From contig NZ_CP119147.1 in assembly GCF_029167645.1 (NCBI RefSeq), positions 2,666,001 through 2,730,000 on the forward strand: DNA of 64,000 nucleotides, read 5' to 3'. Shown piece after piece: positions 18,218-26,854 of the stretch (positions within the stretch are counted from its first letter, which is position 1; the number at the start of each line of letters is the position of its first letter). Both the position numbers and the translations under genes were made by a program. The stretch comes from Streptomyces sp. AM 2-1-1. GTDB taxonomy: Bacteria > Actinomycetota > Actinomycetes > Streptomycetales > Streptomycetaceae. The notes under the pieces were generated by a model. It made no database searches and was not told where the DNA came from. It was given only the letters and a program-made list of their open reading frames with translations.

Positions 18218-18444
18218 GGGCGCACAAGGTACGGGTGGCCGGAGCGCGCATGCCAGTCGTTTTCCCGGGCCGGGCCATGCCCGTCCGGTCACGTGAGCGG
18301 GGCCGGCCCCGCATCGCCGGCCGCGGGCCGACCGGTCTCGGGAGCGCCCCTGGTGGGGTGGGTCGGTGGCGGGCTCCCGACGGCGGTCTTGTTCGACATC
18401 GATTACCTCTCCGTCGAACACCTAAAAATCTGTGCTGGCGGTAG

Positions 18445-18473
18445 TAGACATTCCCCAGGGAGGTGGCTAGTGT
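18445..18473 (+). promoter_or_regulatory. Housekeeping-type promoter for the long leader
   Basis: TAGACA (18445-18450) and TAGTGT (18468-18473) are separated by exactly 17 bp, a good vegetative sigma-factor promoter. Transcription would start near 18480 and read through about 700 nt before the MerR-type gene. Confidence 0.6.
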
Positions 18474-18479
18474 TTCTCT

Positions 18480-19177
18480 CGTAGCCAGAGAGACCGCAAG
18501 GCCCGGAAGAGATGAACTGCCGGGAAGCAGTGAGTGAAGTACCCGTAGTACGCAGGACGGTTCGGTGGTGGAGTTCCGAAGCCAGAGCGGTTGCATGATG
18601 GCGACGGGGCTGACGACCGGACCGGGTGGCCCGCAGTGATCAGGGGTCGCCGCGAGCAGTTCCCAGCAGCGCAGGACAGGGCAGCACCTCGGTGAAGGCG
18701 TCGGCTGCGGACGCGCGCACCGGGAGGTCCGGCAGTGGGGTTCCAAGCCAGAGCGGATGCAGGACGGGCGACGGGGCTGGCTGCCGGAGCGTGGCGCTGA
18801 CACAGGCCACGGAGCAGTACGCAACACCCGCTGTTCGCATGACCAGCAGGAGAGCAGTACCAGCAGTACGCACCACCCGCAGTAGAGCAGTACCAGCAGG
18901 AGCAAGCGATCGATCCCAGAGGGAAGAACGGAGGGGCCGAGCGCCATCAGGATCGCCCGGGCGGAAGTTCGAGTCCGGGTACCGCAGGACATCGATAGTG
19001 AGGTGGTCTCCGGTCAAGCAACCGCGATCCCCGCGTCTTCGACAGTGTTCCGGTCGGAGCAGCGGATACAGAAGTCCGGCGCATCACCAGGGCCGGACGA
19101 TGGTGTAGCAACGTTCCTTCGGGGCCCTGGTGCCATATGGCACCAGGGCCCCTCCACGCGTTCCACAGAGAGGTGAG
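18480..19177 (+). ncRNA. Long structured leader or ncRNA upstream of the MerR-type gene
   Basis: About 700 nt without a credible ORF: codon bias is wrong in all frames and composition is purine-rich. It contains two imperfect copies of a segment of about 52 nt (18570-18621 and 18737-18788, both with TTCC(G)AAGCCAGAGCGG), several GAGCAGTACCAGCAG repeats (about 18828-18905), and ends in a 32-bp palindrome (19121-19152) just before the RBS. A good promoter stands at its 5' end. It could be an independent ncRNA with terminator or an attenuated leader. I do not recognise an Rfam class. Confidence 0.5.
19121..19152 (+). terminator. 32-bp perfect palindrome: terminator or attenuator
   Basis: GGGGCCCTGGTGCCAT is followed directly by its complement, giving 16-bp arms with no spacer. 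It ends 25 bp before the MerR-type ATG and after the long leader. As RNA it would form a very stable hairpin that could terminate the leader transcript or attenuate the gene. Confidence 0.65.
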
Positions 19178-19516
19178 ATGACAGCGGACGACTCGTTCGG
19201 CCGTCTCGACGACGACGACTACCCCGCCTACACGATGGGCCGGGCCGCCGAGATACTCGGCACCACCCAGAGCTTCCTCCGCGCCATCGGCGAAGCACGC
19301 CTCATCACGCCGTTGCGCTCGGAAGGCGGCCACCGCCGCTACTCCCGTTACCAGTTGCGCATCGCGGCCCGCGCCCGCGAGCTCGTCGACCAGGGGACCG
19401 CCATCGAGGCCGCCTGTCGCATCGTGATCCTCGAAGACCAGCTCGAAGAGGCCCGGCGCATCAACGCCGAGCAGCGGCGCTCCGTCGGATCGGCGGAGAC
19501 GGCGGGCGCGACCTGA
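19178..19516 (+). CDS. MerR-type helix-turn-helix protein
   Basis: A 112-aa protein from ATG 19178 with GAGAGGTGAG upstream. Residues 14-65 are a MerR winged helix (YTMGRAAEILGTTQSFLRAIGEARLITPLRSEGGHRRYSRYQL) and residues 66-105 a short helix with ILEDQLEEARRI, possibly a dimerisation coiled coil. It has no effector-binding domain, so it resembles the short BldC-like or Streptomyces multicopy MerR proteins. It is preceded by the unusual leader described above. Target genes are unknown. Confidence 0.88.
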   Translation: MTADDSFGRLDDDDYPAYTMGRAAEILGTTQSFLRAIGEARLITPLRSEGGHRRYSRYQLRIAARARELVDQGTAIEAACRIVILEDQLEEARRINAEQRRSVGSAETAGAT

Positions 19517-19687
19517 GCCCCGGCCCCGACGATGTCGGGCGGCCGCATCCCGGCCGGCCGGATGTCGGACGGGCTCTGTGCCGGACGGATCCGGTGTCGG
19601 GTGGGTCCGGCGGCACGTGATCGTGGCGGTGGCGGCGCACAGCGGGTACGCCGCCTCCGGACGACATCGCAGGACGCCCCGCCTCCC

Positions 19688-21088
19688 TCACGGCAGCACC
19701 CGGCACAGCGCGTCCAGGGTTCCCTTCCAGGCGCTGTCCGACGGGGATCCGTAACTGATGACCAGCGCGTCCCGCTCCCGGTCTGCGTCCGGGTGGCGGA
19801 AGAAGGAGAGGCCTTCCAGCGCCAGCCCCTGGAAGGCGGCGGCCGAGATCACCGAGCGTTCGGTGCCCTCGGGGAGTTCGAGGACGGCGTGCAGTCCGGC
19901 CGCGATGCCGCTGATCCTGATGTCCGGGGCCCGTTCGGCGAGGGCGGCGACGAGCTGGTCCCGCCGGCGCCGGTAGCGCAGCCGCATCGCCCGCACATGG
20001 CGGTCGTACGCGCCCGAGGCGATGAACTCGGCGAGGGTGAGCTGCTCCAGGGAACCCGTCGTCCAGTCGGAGTGGCCCTTGGCGTCGGCCAGCTCCCGCA
20101 CCAGGGCGGCGGGCGCCACCATCCAGCCCAACCGGACACCCGGGGCGAGGGACTTGCTCACCGTGCCGATGTGGACGACCCGGTCGGGGTCGAGTCCCTG
20201 GAGACTGCCGACCGGCTGACGGTCGTACCGGAACTCACCGTCGTAGTCGTCCTCGATGATCAGCCCGCCCGTGGCGCGCGCCCAGTCGACGACCGCCGCC
20301 CGGCGGTCCGGGTGGAGCGGGACTCCGGTCGGGAACTGGTGCGCGGGCGTCATGAGCACGGCCCCCGCCTCGCTCCACCGTCCCAGCGCGGCCACCACCG
20401 CGCCGCACTCGTCGATCGGTACGCAGGGGGTGCGCAGTCCGGCCTGGTCCAGCGCCTTGCGGTGGAAGTCGAGTCCGTACGAGTCGACGGCGACCTCACG
20501 CACCCCTCGTTGCCCCAACACCGTACCCACCAGGCGCAGTCCGTGGATGAAGCCCGAGCAGATCACCACCCGTCCGGGGTCGGCGCGGACCCCGCGCGCC
20601 CGGCCGAGGTACTCCGCGACGGCGGTGCGCAGCTCGGGGCGCCCGCGCGGGTCTCCGTAGCCGAACGCCTCGTCGGGGGCGGCGGTGAGGGCGCGGCGCG
20701 AGGCGCGGAGCCATGCGGCGCGCGGAAAGGAGGCCAGGTCGGGCTGGCCGGGGACGAGGCTGTACGTGGGCGGGCGGCGGGCCGGCGGCGACCTGCGGAC
20801 GACCGGGGTGCCGCCACCCGGCTCGGTGCGCTGCGCCACCCGGGTGCCCGATCCCTGGCGGGCCGTGAGCCACCCCTCGGCGACCAGCTCCGCGTACGCG
20901 TCGGCCACCGTGTTCCGCGCGACCCCGAGGTCCGAGGCGAGTGCCCGGGAGGAGGGGAGCCGGACGCCGGGCTTCAGCCTTCCCGTGCGCACGGCGTCCC
21001 GCAACGCCTCCATCAGCCCGTGACGAAGACCGCCGACGTGCGGTGCGAGGTGCAGGTCGGCTCCGAAAGTGGCCCAGGAATCCGTCAT
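19688..21088 (-). CDS. MocR/PdxR-family GntR-aminotransferase regulator
   Basis: A 466-aa protein with an N-terminal GntR winged helix (about 20-85: GLMEALRDAVRTGRLKPGVRLPSSRALASDLGVARNTVADAY) and a fold-type I aminotransferase domain (about 110-460) with the PLP-lysine region VSKSLAPGVRLGWM. MocR regulators use PLP as effector and often control PLP or amino-acid genes. It is divergent from an AhpD-like gene. ATG 21088 follows a TATGGT box by eight bases, which suggests a leaderless transcript. Confidence 0.92.
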   Translation of the reverse strand: MTDSWATFGADLHLAPHVGGLRHGLMEALRDAVRTGRLKPGVRLPSSRALASDLGVARNTVADAYAELVAEGWLTARQGSGTRVAQRTEPGGGTPVVRRSPPARRPPTYSLVPGQPDLASFPRAAWLRASRRALTAAPDEAFGYGDPRGRPELRTAVAEYLGRARGVRADPGRVVICSGFIHGLRLVGTVLGQRGVREVAVDSYGLDFHRKALDQAGLRTPCVPIDECGAVVAALGRWSEAGAVLMTPAHQFPTGVPLHPDRRAAVVDWARATGGLIIEDDYDGEFRYDRQPVGSLQGLDPDRVVHIGTVSKSLAPGVRLGWMVAPAALVRELADAKGHSDWTTGSLEQLTLAEFIASGAYDRHVRAMRLRYRRRRDQLVAALAERAPDIRISGIAAGLHAVLELPEGTERSVISAAAFQGLALEGLSFFRHPDADRERDALVISYGSPSDSAWKGTLDALCRVLP

Positions 21089-21135
21089 GGAAGTGGACCA
21101 TAGCCGGGGTCCACCCGCGCCGTAGCGTGGTGGTC
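21089..21135. promoter_or_regulatory. Compact divergent promoter with inverted repeat
   Basis: A 47-bp region. The inverted repeat GTGGACC-8-GGTCCAC (21093-21114) overlaps the minus-strand -10 TATGGT, and a plus-strand -10 TAGCGT lies at 21122-21127. Both starts are placed for leaderless transcripts. The repeat is a candidate MocR operator. Confidence 0.55.
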
Positions 21136-21642
21136 ATGACGACACGGAACCACACCCACGCCCCGTCCGAGTACGCCCCCGAGCACACCCCCCGCATCAA
21201 CTGGGCGGAGCTCGCCCCCGACGTCTACAAGGCCATGGTCCGGCTGGACGCGGCTGCCCGTAAGGGGCTCGACCCGGTCATCGGCGAGCTGGTGAAGATC
21301 CGCTCCTCGCAGCTCAACCACTGCGCCTTCTGCCTCGACATGCACACCAAGGACGCCCTCGCCCAGGGTGAGACCGTCCAGCGGATCGTGCAGCTCAGCG
21401 CGTGGGAGGAGTCACGGCACTTCTACACGGAGAGGGAGATCGCGGCGATCGAGCTGACCGAGGCCATCACCGTCCTCACCGACGGGTTCGTGCCCAACGA
21501 GGTGTGGGAGAAGGCCGCCGAGCACTTCGACGGGACGGAGCTCGCCCACCTGGTCGCCGCGATCAACGTGATCAACGGCTGGAACCGCTTCGCCGTGAGC
21601 ACCCGCATGGTCCCGGGCCACTACACCCCGGGCGCGCACTGA
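21136..21642 (+). CDS. Carboxymuconolactone decarboxylase/AhpD-like protein
   Basis: A 168-aa protein with the AhpD core motif SSQLNHCAFCLDMHTKDA: a CxxC pair followed by xxH at about residues 62-69, used in thiol-dependent peroxide reduction. HLVAAINVINGWNRFAV is the usual C-terminal helix. ATG 21136 lies eight bases after a TAGCGT -10 box, so the mRNA is probably leaderless. It is divergent from the MocR regulator, which probably controls it. The reductant partner is not encoded nearby. Confidence 0.92.
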   Translation: MTTRNHTHAPSEYAPEHTPRINWAELAPDVYKAMVRLDAAARKGLDPVIGELVKIRSSQLNHCAFCLDMHTKDALAQGETVQRIVQLSAWEESRHFYTEREIAAIELTEAITVLTDGFVPNEVWEKAAEHFDGTELAHLVAAINVINGWNRFAVSTRMVPGHYTPGAH

Positions 21643-21915
21643 CCCCTCCCGCCCGGGTCGGGCGACCGGCCCGATCACGCGCCCACCCTGTGGGCGTCCT
21701 GCCTCATCGGCCCCAGGACGTCATCCGGCCCTGTCGTCGACCGCCAGCGGATCTCATGGGATCCGAGTCGTCGCCAGGCTCTGGAGGCCATGGGTTCCAT
21801 GGACACCCATCTAACCTGTCGTCATCCGCACGTTTGACGACAGGGCGTGTGGTCGGCGTAGCCGCGGTCCGCAGAGCGCGTGCAGCCTGGGATCGGGACG
21901 CATCGACGGGAGATG

Positions 21916-22605
21916 ATGAGCACGAGCAGTTACAGGGCGAGGCGTGGTCTTCGCACGGGAGCGATGTTGTGGCGGGTCGAGGCCGCTCCCGGTGACATGC
22001 GTATCCTGCCCGACGGAGTCATGGACCTGATGTGGTCCGAAGACCGGTTCCTGTTCGCCGGTGCCGACACCACCGCGATGATCTCCTCATCGAAGAACGG
22101 TGGGGTGACCTGGGGCCTGAAGCTGGCGCCGGGCATGGCCTACGCGTTGCTGGGTGTACCCGCGCGCGAGCTGGCCGACCAGCGCTTCGATCTGAGCGAT
22201 CTGGTCGCGGTGCCGGCACCGGTCATCGATACCGCCCTCGCCGATCCGGCCGCCGCGCTGGAGCACCTGTTCGTCACGCTCCGGGAGCGGGCCGCACCCG
22301 AACGTTCTGCCCTGCGTCGTGCGGCGTCGTTGGATCGCGCCGCGAGAGCCGGCCTGAGCGTGTCCGACATCGCGGACCTGCACGGTCTCCCGGAACGAAC
22401 TCTGCGTCGCGTCTGCGACAAGGTGTTCGGGTACGGCCCGAAGACGCTCGCGTCGATCCACCGTCTCCAGTACGTACTTCGTCTCGCCCGGTCCGGTACA
22501 CCGCTCGGCGAGGCATCCGCGATGGCCGGTTACGTCGATCAGTCCCATCTGAACCGCCACGCTCGGCGTCTAGCCGGAGTGACGCCTGGTGAACTCGTGG
22601 CCTGA
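21916..22605 (+). CDS. AraC-family transcriptional regulator
   Basis: About 229 aa from ATG 21916; an adjacent ATG at 21913 is equally possible. The N-terminal half (about 1-120: LWRVEAAPGDMRILPDGVMDLMW) is a beta-rich sensor of the DUF6597 type and the C-terminal half (about 145-225) carries the double AraC HTH (LSVSDIADLHGLPERTLRRVCDKVFGYGPKTLASIHRLQYVLRLA; AMAGYVDQSHLNRHARRLAGVTPGEL). The ligand is unknown. It lies 96 nt upstream of the cyclase-like gene on the same strand and may regulate it. Confidence 0.9.
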   Translation: MSTSSYRARRGLRTGAMLWRVEAAPGDMRILPDGVMDLMWSEDRFLFAGADTTAMISSSKNGGVTWGLKLAPGMAYALLGVPARELADQRFDLSDLVAVPAPVIDTALADPAAALEHLFVTLRERAAPERSALRRAASLDRAARAGLSVSDIADLHGLPERTLRRVCDKVFGYGPKTLASIHRLQYVLRLARSGTPLGEASAMAGYVDQSHLNRHARRLAGVTPGELVA

Positions 22606-22701
22606 CAGCGGCCGACCGTGCGGCCGGGTTGCCGCGAGCCGCCGCCCGGCCGGCCGATTCGTCCAAGACCATCACGCCGTGCGCGTGACAGCGTGGGACA
22701 C

Positions 22702-23595
22702 ATGAGTATCGATACTGGTCGGGCGGCCGCATTCCTGGCGGCGCACGGACGTGTTCTGGACCGACGCCGCTTCGCACTGCTCACCGGAGAGGCGAATCCC
22801 GCGAACCGGGAGGCAGTGCTCGCCGCGGTGGAGGGCTACCGCAATGGCGACGGCGGGTACGGGTGGGGCATCGAACCCGACCTGCGCGCCCCCGAGAGCC
22901 AGCCGGCCGGGGCCCTGCATGCGCTGGAAGCAATCGGTGACGCCGGCCCGGGGGCGGCCCCCGCGACGGTCAGGCTCTTCGACTGGCTCGACTCGGTGAC
23001 CCTGCCTGACGGGGGCCTGCCCTTCGCGCTGCCGGTCGCCAACCCGGTGGCCTGTGCGCCTTTCTGGGTCGAGACCGATCCTGGAGCGTCGTCGTTGCAG
23101 ATCACCGCCGGAGTCGCCGCCCAGGCTCATCGCGTCGCCCGGTCCGATGACCGGGCAAGGGAGCATCCCTGGCTGGCACGGGTGACCCGCTACTGCTTCG
23201 ACGAGATCGACCGGTTGGACGAGGCTCCGTTCGCCTACGTCCTGTCGTTCGCCCTCAAGTTTCTCGACGCGACCGCTGACACCCATCCCGAGGCCTCCGA
23301 ACTCCTGCAGTGCCTCCACCGGTACGTGCCCGCCGACGGCGCCGTTCCCGTCGCGGGAGGCTCCGAAGGCGAAACCCTGCACCTCCTCGACTTCGCGCCG
23401 GAGCCCGGCCGCCCAGTCCGTGCCCTGGTGGACGACGACGCTGTCGCCCACGACCTGGACCGTCTGGAGGCCGGACAGCAAGCCGACGGTGGGTGGGCCG
23501 TGGACTTCACCAGCCACTCCGAAGCCGCAACGCTCGAATGGCGCGGCTACGTCACCGTCTCCGCCGTGGCGACCCTCCGGGCCAACGGCCGGTGA
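22702..23595 (+). CDS. Prenyltransferase/squalene-cyclase-like alpha-toroid protein
   Basis: A 297-aa protein with QW-like repeats of alpha/alpha-toroid proteins: RNGDGGYGWGIEPDLRAPESQP, LPDGGLPFALP and QQADGGWAVDF. There is no DxDD or other complete cyclase signature, so catalysis is doubtful. Relatives are annotated as hypothetical or prenyltransferase-like. The start ATG 22702 lacks a good RBS. It follows the AraC regulator and may be its target. Confidence 0.7.
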   Translation: MSIDTGRAAAFLAAHGRVLDRRRFALLTGEANPANREAVLAAVEGYRNGDGGYGWGIEPDLRAPESQPAGALHALEAIGDAGPGAAPATVRLFDWLDSVTLPDGGLPFALPVANPVACAPFWVETDPGASSLQITAGVAAQAHRVARSDDRAREHPWLARVTRYCFDEIDRLDEAPFAYVLSFALKFLDATADTHPEASELLQCLHRYVPADGAVPVAGGSEGETLHLLDFAPEPGRPVRALVDDDAVAHDLDRLEAGQQADGGWAVDFTSHSEAATLEWRGYVTVSAVATLRANGR

Positions 23596-23864
23596 GCGGC
23601 AGGCAGCGCCCTGAGGAGTACTGCGCTCGCCGACCCGCTCGTCACTCGTCGTCGTCCACGTCCAGCTCGACCTGGGAGTCGCGACGGCACCGTCGGGAGT
23701 CCTCGTACGGGGGGCGTCGTGGAGCGCCTATCGGCGGGCCGGGCAACCCTCGCTCGACTGATCAAATCCTGCGCGCCAGGCGATGACACACAGATAGCAT
23801 GCGCTTGCCGCTCGCACATCTGTGCCCATCGGGCACCCTGCGTGCGATCAACGGGAGGAATCAC

Positions 23865-25259
23865 GTGACCATGTCCTTCAGTGCGATACCGCGTGCGGTG
23901 CTCGCCTCTCTGGGAGCTGTAGCCGTGGTACTGGCCGGCGCCGCAACCCCGGCGAACGCGGTCGATGCGACGCTCACCCCGCCGACTCATCTGTTCAACG
24001 GGTACAGGCACTGCGCGACGGACGCGGAGCAGCCTTCGTACCAGGGAGCTCGCGAAGGCCTGCTGGTGGAAGGCATCCCCGGAGTCACAGAAACCACGGG
24101 AGGCGCTCGCGTCAGCGTGCGGTACCAGGTCTGGCCGGTAGCCGATCCCTCGGAGATCACCACGGTCACCCGCGACTACGCCACCCCCGGATTCGAGGCT
24201 CCCGCCACACTTCCGGCAAGCGCGCTCGCCGACGGGCAGAGCTACGCGTGGCAGGCGCAGACGGCGGCAGGGGCCGCCGTCTCGGACTGGTCAACCCCCT
24301 GCTACGTCACCGTCGACAACAGCAAGCCGGCGAATGTTCCCTCCATCACCTCGTCGAACTACGCATCCGAGGCATGGAACGAAGGCGGCGAGCCGGTCGA
24401 GTTCACCCTCGGTGCGAACGGCGCCGACGATGTCGAGGGCTTCGAGTTCTCCTGGCAGCAGAGCCTGCCGGTCATCGGTACGAGTATCGGTGACCACGGC
24501 ATTCCGCAGCCCGTCGACCCGTACGCCGATACGAAGTACTTCAAGCGCGCCAACACGCTCGGTGGCTCGACCACGCTCAGTCTGGTGCCGCCGACCGGCT
24601 CCGGTCCGATGACGCTGTGGGTGCGCAGTCTGGACCGCGCCTACAACGGGTCGGGAATCGCGAGGTACGACTTCCGAGTCACGTCCACGGCGCCCACCAT
24701 CTCACCGGCGGTCCCGGAACCCGAGTTCGGTCAGCCGGCCGAGTTCACGTTCCGCCCCGACCCCGGGCTGCAGGCGAAGAGCCCTGTCGTGAGCTACTCC
24801 GTCAAGACCCTCGGAGGTCAGGCCGACAGGACTTTCGACGTCACGGCACGACCGGACGGCACCGCGACGGTGGAGCTCGCGCTGGATGGCCTCTACAGCG
24901 AGAACCTCCAGGTGAGCAGCAGGAGTGCCAACGGATGGGTGAGCGACACAGCGTGGTGGGGTATCAGTTTCGACACCACCCCCGGTGTCTCCTCGGTCAC
25001 CTACCCGGAGAACGGTTCGGGCGGTGGCATCGACGTCCCGGGCACCTTCACGTTCACGCCCCGGGTGAAGGATGTCGTGAGCTACACATACACCTTCAAC
25101 AACGGTGACCCGGAGGTGACGGTCCCCGCGGGCGCCGACCACACCGCGAGCATCGACTGGAGCCCGGCCACGGACGGCTGGCATGACCTCACGGTCTACG
25201 CGACGACCCGCTCGGGCCTTCAGCTGGCGCCCTACGACTACTTCTTCACCGTGAACTGA
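23865..25259 (+). CDS. Secreted protein with Ig/fibronectin-like repeats
   Basis: A 464-aa exported protein. GTG 23865 is chosen because GGGAGGAA lies six bases upstream. The signal peptide spans about 1-34 (AVLASLGAVAVVLAGAATPANA), followed by several beta-sandwich segments (RVSVRYQVWPV, GQSYAWQAQTAAG, PMTLWVRSLDRAYNGSG, ASIDWSPATDGWHDLTVYATT). No catalytic motif is visible. It may bind surfaces or polymers. It is monocistronic and codon bias is slightly weaker than in neighbours. Confidence 0.82.
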   Translation: MTMSFSAIPRAVLASLGAVAVVLAGAATPANAVDATLTPPTHLFNGYRHCATDAEQPSYQGAREGLLVEGIPGVTETTGGARVSVRYQVWPVADPSEITTVTRDYATPGFEAPATLPASALADGQSYAWQAQTAAGAAVSDWSTPCYVTVDNSKPANVPSITSSNYASEAWNEGGEPVEFTLGANGADDVEGFEFSWQQSLPVIGTSIGDHGIPQPVDPYADTKYFKRANTLGGSTTLSLVPPTGSGPMTLWVRSLDRAYNGSGIARYDFRVTSTAPTISPAVPEPEFGQPAEFTFRPDPGLQAKSPVVSYSVKTLGGQADRTFDVTARPDGTATVELALDGLYSENLQVSSRSANGWVSDTAWWGISFDTTPGVSSVTYPENGSGGGIDVPGTFTFTPRVKDVVSYTYTFNNGDPEVTVPAGADHTASIDWSPATDGWHDLTVYATTRSGLQLAPYDYFFTVN

Positions 25260-25351
25260 ATCCAACCCACCAGAAGGTCCTGGGCCCGGCTCCCCCGAGG
25301 AGGCCGGGCCCACGTCTGTGCGGGCCGGTCATCGTCGGGCGTCGCTCCTGC

Positions 25352-25730
25352 GGCGCCCGAGGGCTGCTGCTCGGAGGACCCCTCTGCGCACACTGCACCT
25401 TCGCCGACACGCTCGCCCGCCTCCTCGACGACGGCACCGGCCGCGTCGCACCCGTGTTCCTGCCGCTGGTCAGGAACCTGCTGGAGATGGACCGGCCCAA
25501 GAGCCGACTCAACGGTCTGCGCGATCCCAACGTCGTCCGGCTCCTCCAGGGCCCGGCCACGGGCAGTGTCCCGCTCCCCCATGACGGGCGGCGTCAGGAA
25601 ACCCCTGGCGGGCCGTCACTCACCTGCGTGACCTGCTGATGGACAGCGCTGTCCTCCCGCGAGTCGACCGGCAGCTCCTCCTCCGAGCCCCGGCCCCCGT
25701 CATCGCGAGAGCACGCGGCTGCCACGACAG
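25352..25730 (+). pseudogene. Remnant of a Streptomyces hypothetical (recombinase-neighbour type) gene
   Basis: One frame reads LCAHCTFADTLARLLDDGTG, then VFLPLVRNLLEMDRPKSRLNGLRDPNVVRLLQGP and GSVPLPHD, ending at a stop (25637). Another frame continues with HLRDLLMDSAVLPRVDRQLLL. Together these match, from memory, a widespread Streptomyces family of the form C-x-x-C, LDDGTGRI-P, WL, G-IPLTHE, LR-LL---GVLP-VDKQ. A start, the centre and the C-terminus are missing and there is at least one frameshift, so it is a decayed copy. The family's function is not known to me. Confidence 0.5.
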
Positions 25731-25819
25731 GACGGGCAGGACCTCGCGCCGTTCCGGCCCCGGGTCGCAGACGACGACCTCAACGGAATGCCCCTGCGGG
25801 CCTACCGGTCCCGAGGCCG

Positions 25820-26851
25820 TCAGAGGCCCGCTCCGTACGGGTCGAAACCGGCCACCGCCTCGTCGAGGATCTCCTCGTGGAGCGGCCACTGCGTGTCGGG
25901 GGCGGCGACCAGGAGGGCGTAGAGCCCGCCGTCCGACGCGGTGAAGACCCGGTCGACCACCTTGCGGCGGGTGCCGGTCGCCTCGTGGTCGTAGGCGTAG
26001 ACCAGTTCGGCGGCGTCGCTGCCGTCCGGGGTGTCCACCGACTCGACGCTGATCTCCTGGAAACCCGGGCTGGCGCTGCGGCTGTCGGAGGCGGCGTGGA
26101 CCGCGTCCAGGGCGGTGGTGACCCCGGTGACCCGCCAGATCTGGAGCAGTGCGGTGCCGTCCGCCGACGTGTAGTAGACGCCGTGGTCGTCGTCGGTGCG
26201 GTCCTGCCACTCCTCGGGCACGACGACGGTGAAACCGCTCGGGTCGTCCACGGCCGTGTACCCGGGGGCGGCCGACGCCGGGGTCTCCTCGTCGGTGGGG
26301 GCCGGGCCCTCACCGGTCGGTTCGGCGGGGGACTCCCCGCCGGTGCCCTCCCCTCCGGACGTCTCCACCGTGAGGGCGGAGCCGGAGGCCGACGTTCCCC
26401 GCGCCGCGGGGTTCGGGGCGGGGTCCTGGGCGAGCGTGAACCAGAGGGCGGCCGTGCAGGCGGCGAGCACGCCGACCGCGAGCCCGGCGGTCAGCGGGGT
26501 GAACCGCTGCCACCGGGTGCCGACGCCCTCCTCGGTGGCCCCGCCGCCGTCCCCGGATTCGACCTCGCCCACGAACCCGCCGACGAACCCGCCGGGGAGG
26601 CCGTCGGTGAAGCCGCCCCGCCCGTCCGGCCCGTAGACGTACCCGGAATGCGGCGGGCCGTCCTCCGCCCGCGGGGGTCCGGGCGGCTGCGGCGGGCCCG
26701 GCGGTGGGGACGGGTACCGCATCCGTACCGCCGGACTCGGTGCCACCGGTGGGGAGTCCGGCAGGGGTGGCGGGGCGGCCCGGGGGGTGTGGTCCCCGGT
26801 CTCCCACCTCTGTGCCTCGTCGTTCCAGCGCGGTGCGCCGCCCCCGGTCAT
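25820..26851 (-). CDS. Single-pass membrane protein with proline-rich cytoplasmic part
   Basis: A 343-aa protein. Residues 1-118 are rich in Pro, Gly and acidic residues (RWNDEAQRWETG near the N-terminus). One transmembrane helix (about 121-143, FTPLTAGLAVGVLAACTAALWF) is followed by a Ser/Thr/Glu/Pro linker (about 144-200) and an external domain of about 145 aa (YTAVDDPSGFTVVVPEEWQDRTDDDHGVYYTS, LYALLVAAPD) like extracellular domains of actinobacterial sensor proteins. It is the last gene of a three-gene operon and starts three bases after the stop of the preceding gene. Function unknown. Confidence 0.82.
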   Translation of the reverse strand: MTGGGAPRWNDEAQRWETGDHTPRAAPPPLPDSPPVAPSPAVRMRYPSPPPGPPQPPGPPRAEDGPPHSGYVYGPDGRGGFTDGLPGGFVGGFVGEVESGDGGGATEEGVGTRWQRFTPLTAGLAVGVLAACTAALWFTLAQDPAPNPAARGTSASGSALTVETSGGEGTGGESPAEPTGEGPAPTDEETPASAAPGYTAVDDPSGFTVVVPEEWQDRTDDDHGVYYTSADGTALLQIWRVTGVTTALDAVHAASDSRSASPGFQEISVESVDTPDGSDAAELVYAYDHEATGTRRKVVDRVFTASDGGLYALLVAAPDTQWPLHEEILDEAVAGFDPYGAGL

Positions 26852-26854
26852 CGG

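Noticed and set aside
18950..18990. tRNA-like T-loop sequence GTTCGAGTCC in the long leader
   Set aside because: No matching T stem, anticodon arm or acceptor stem could be folded around it.
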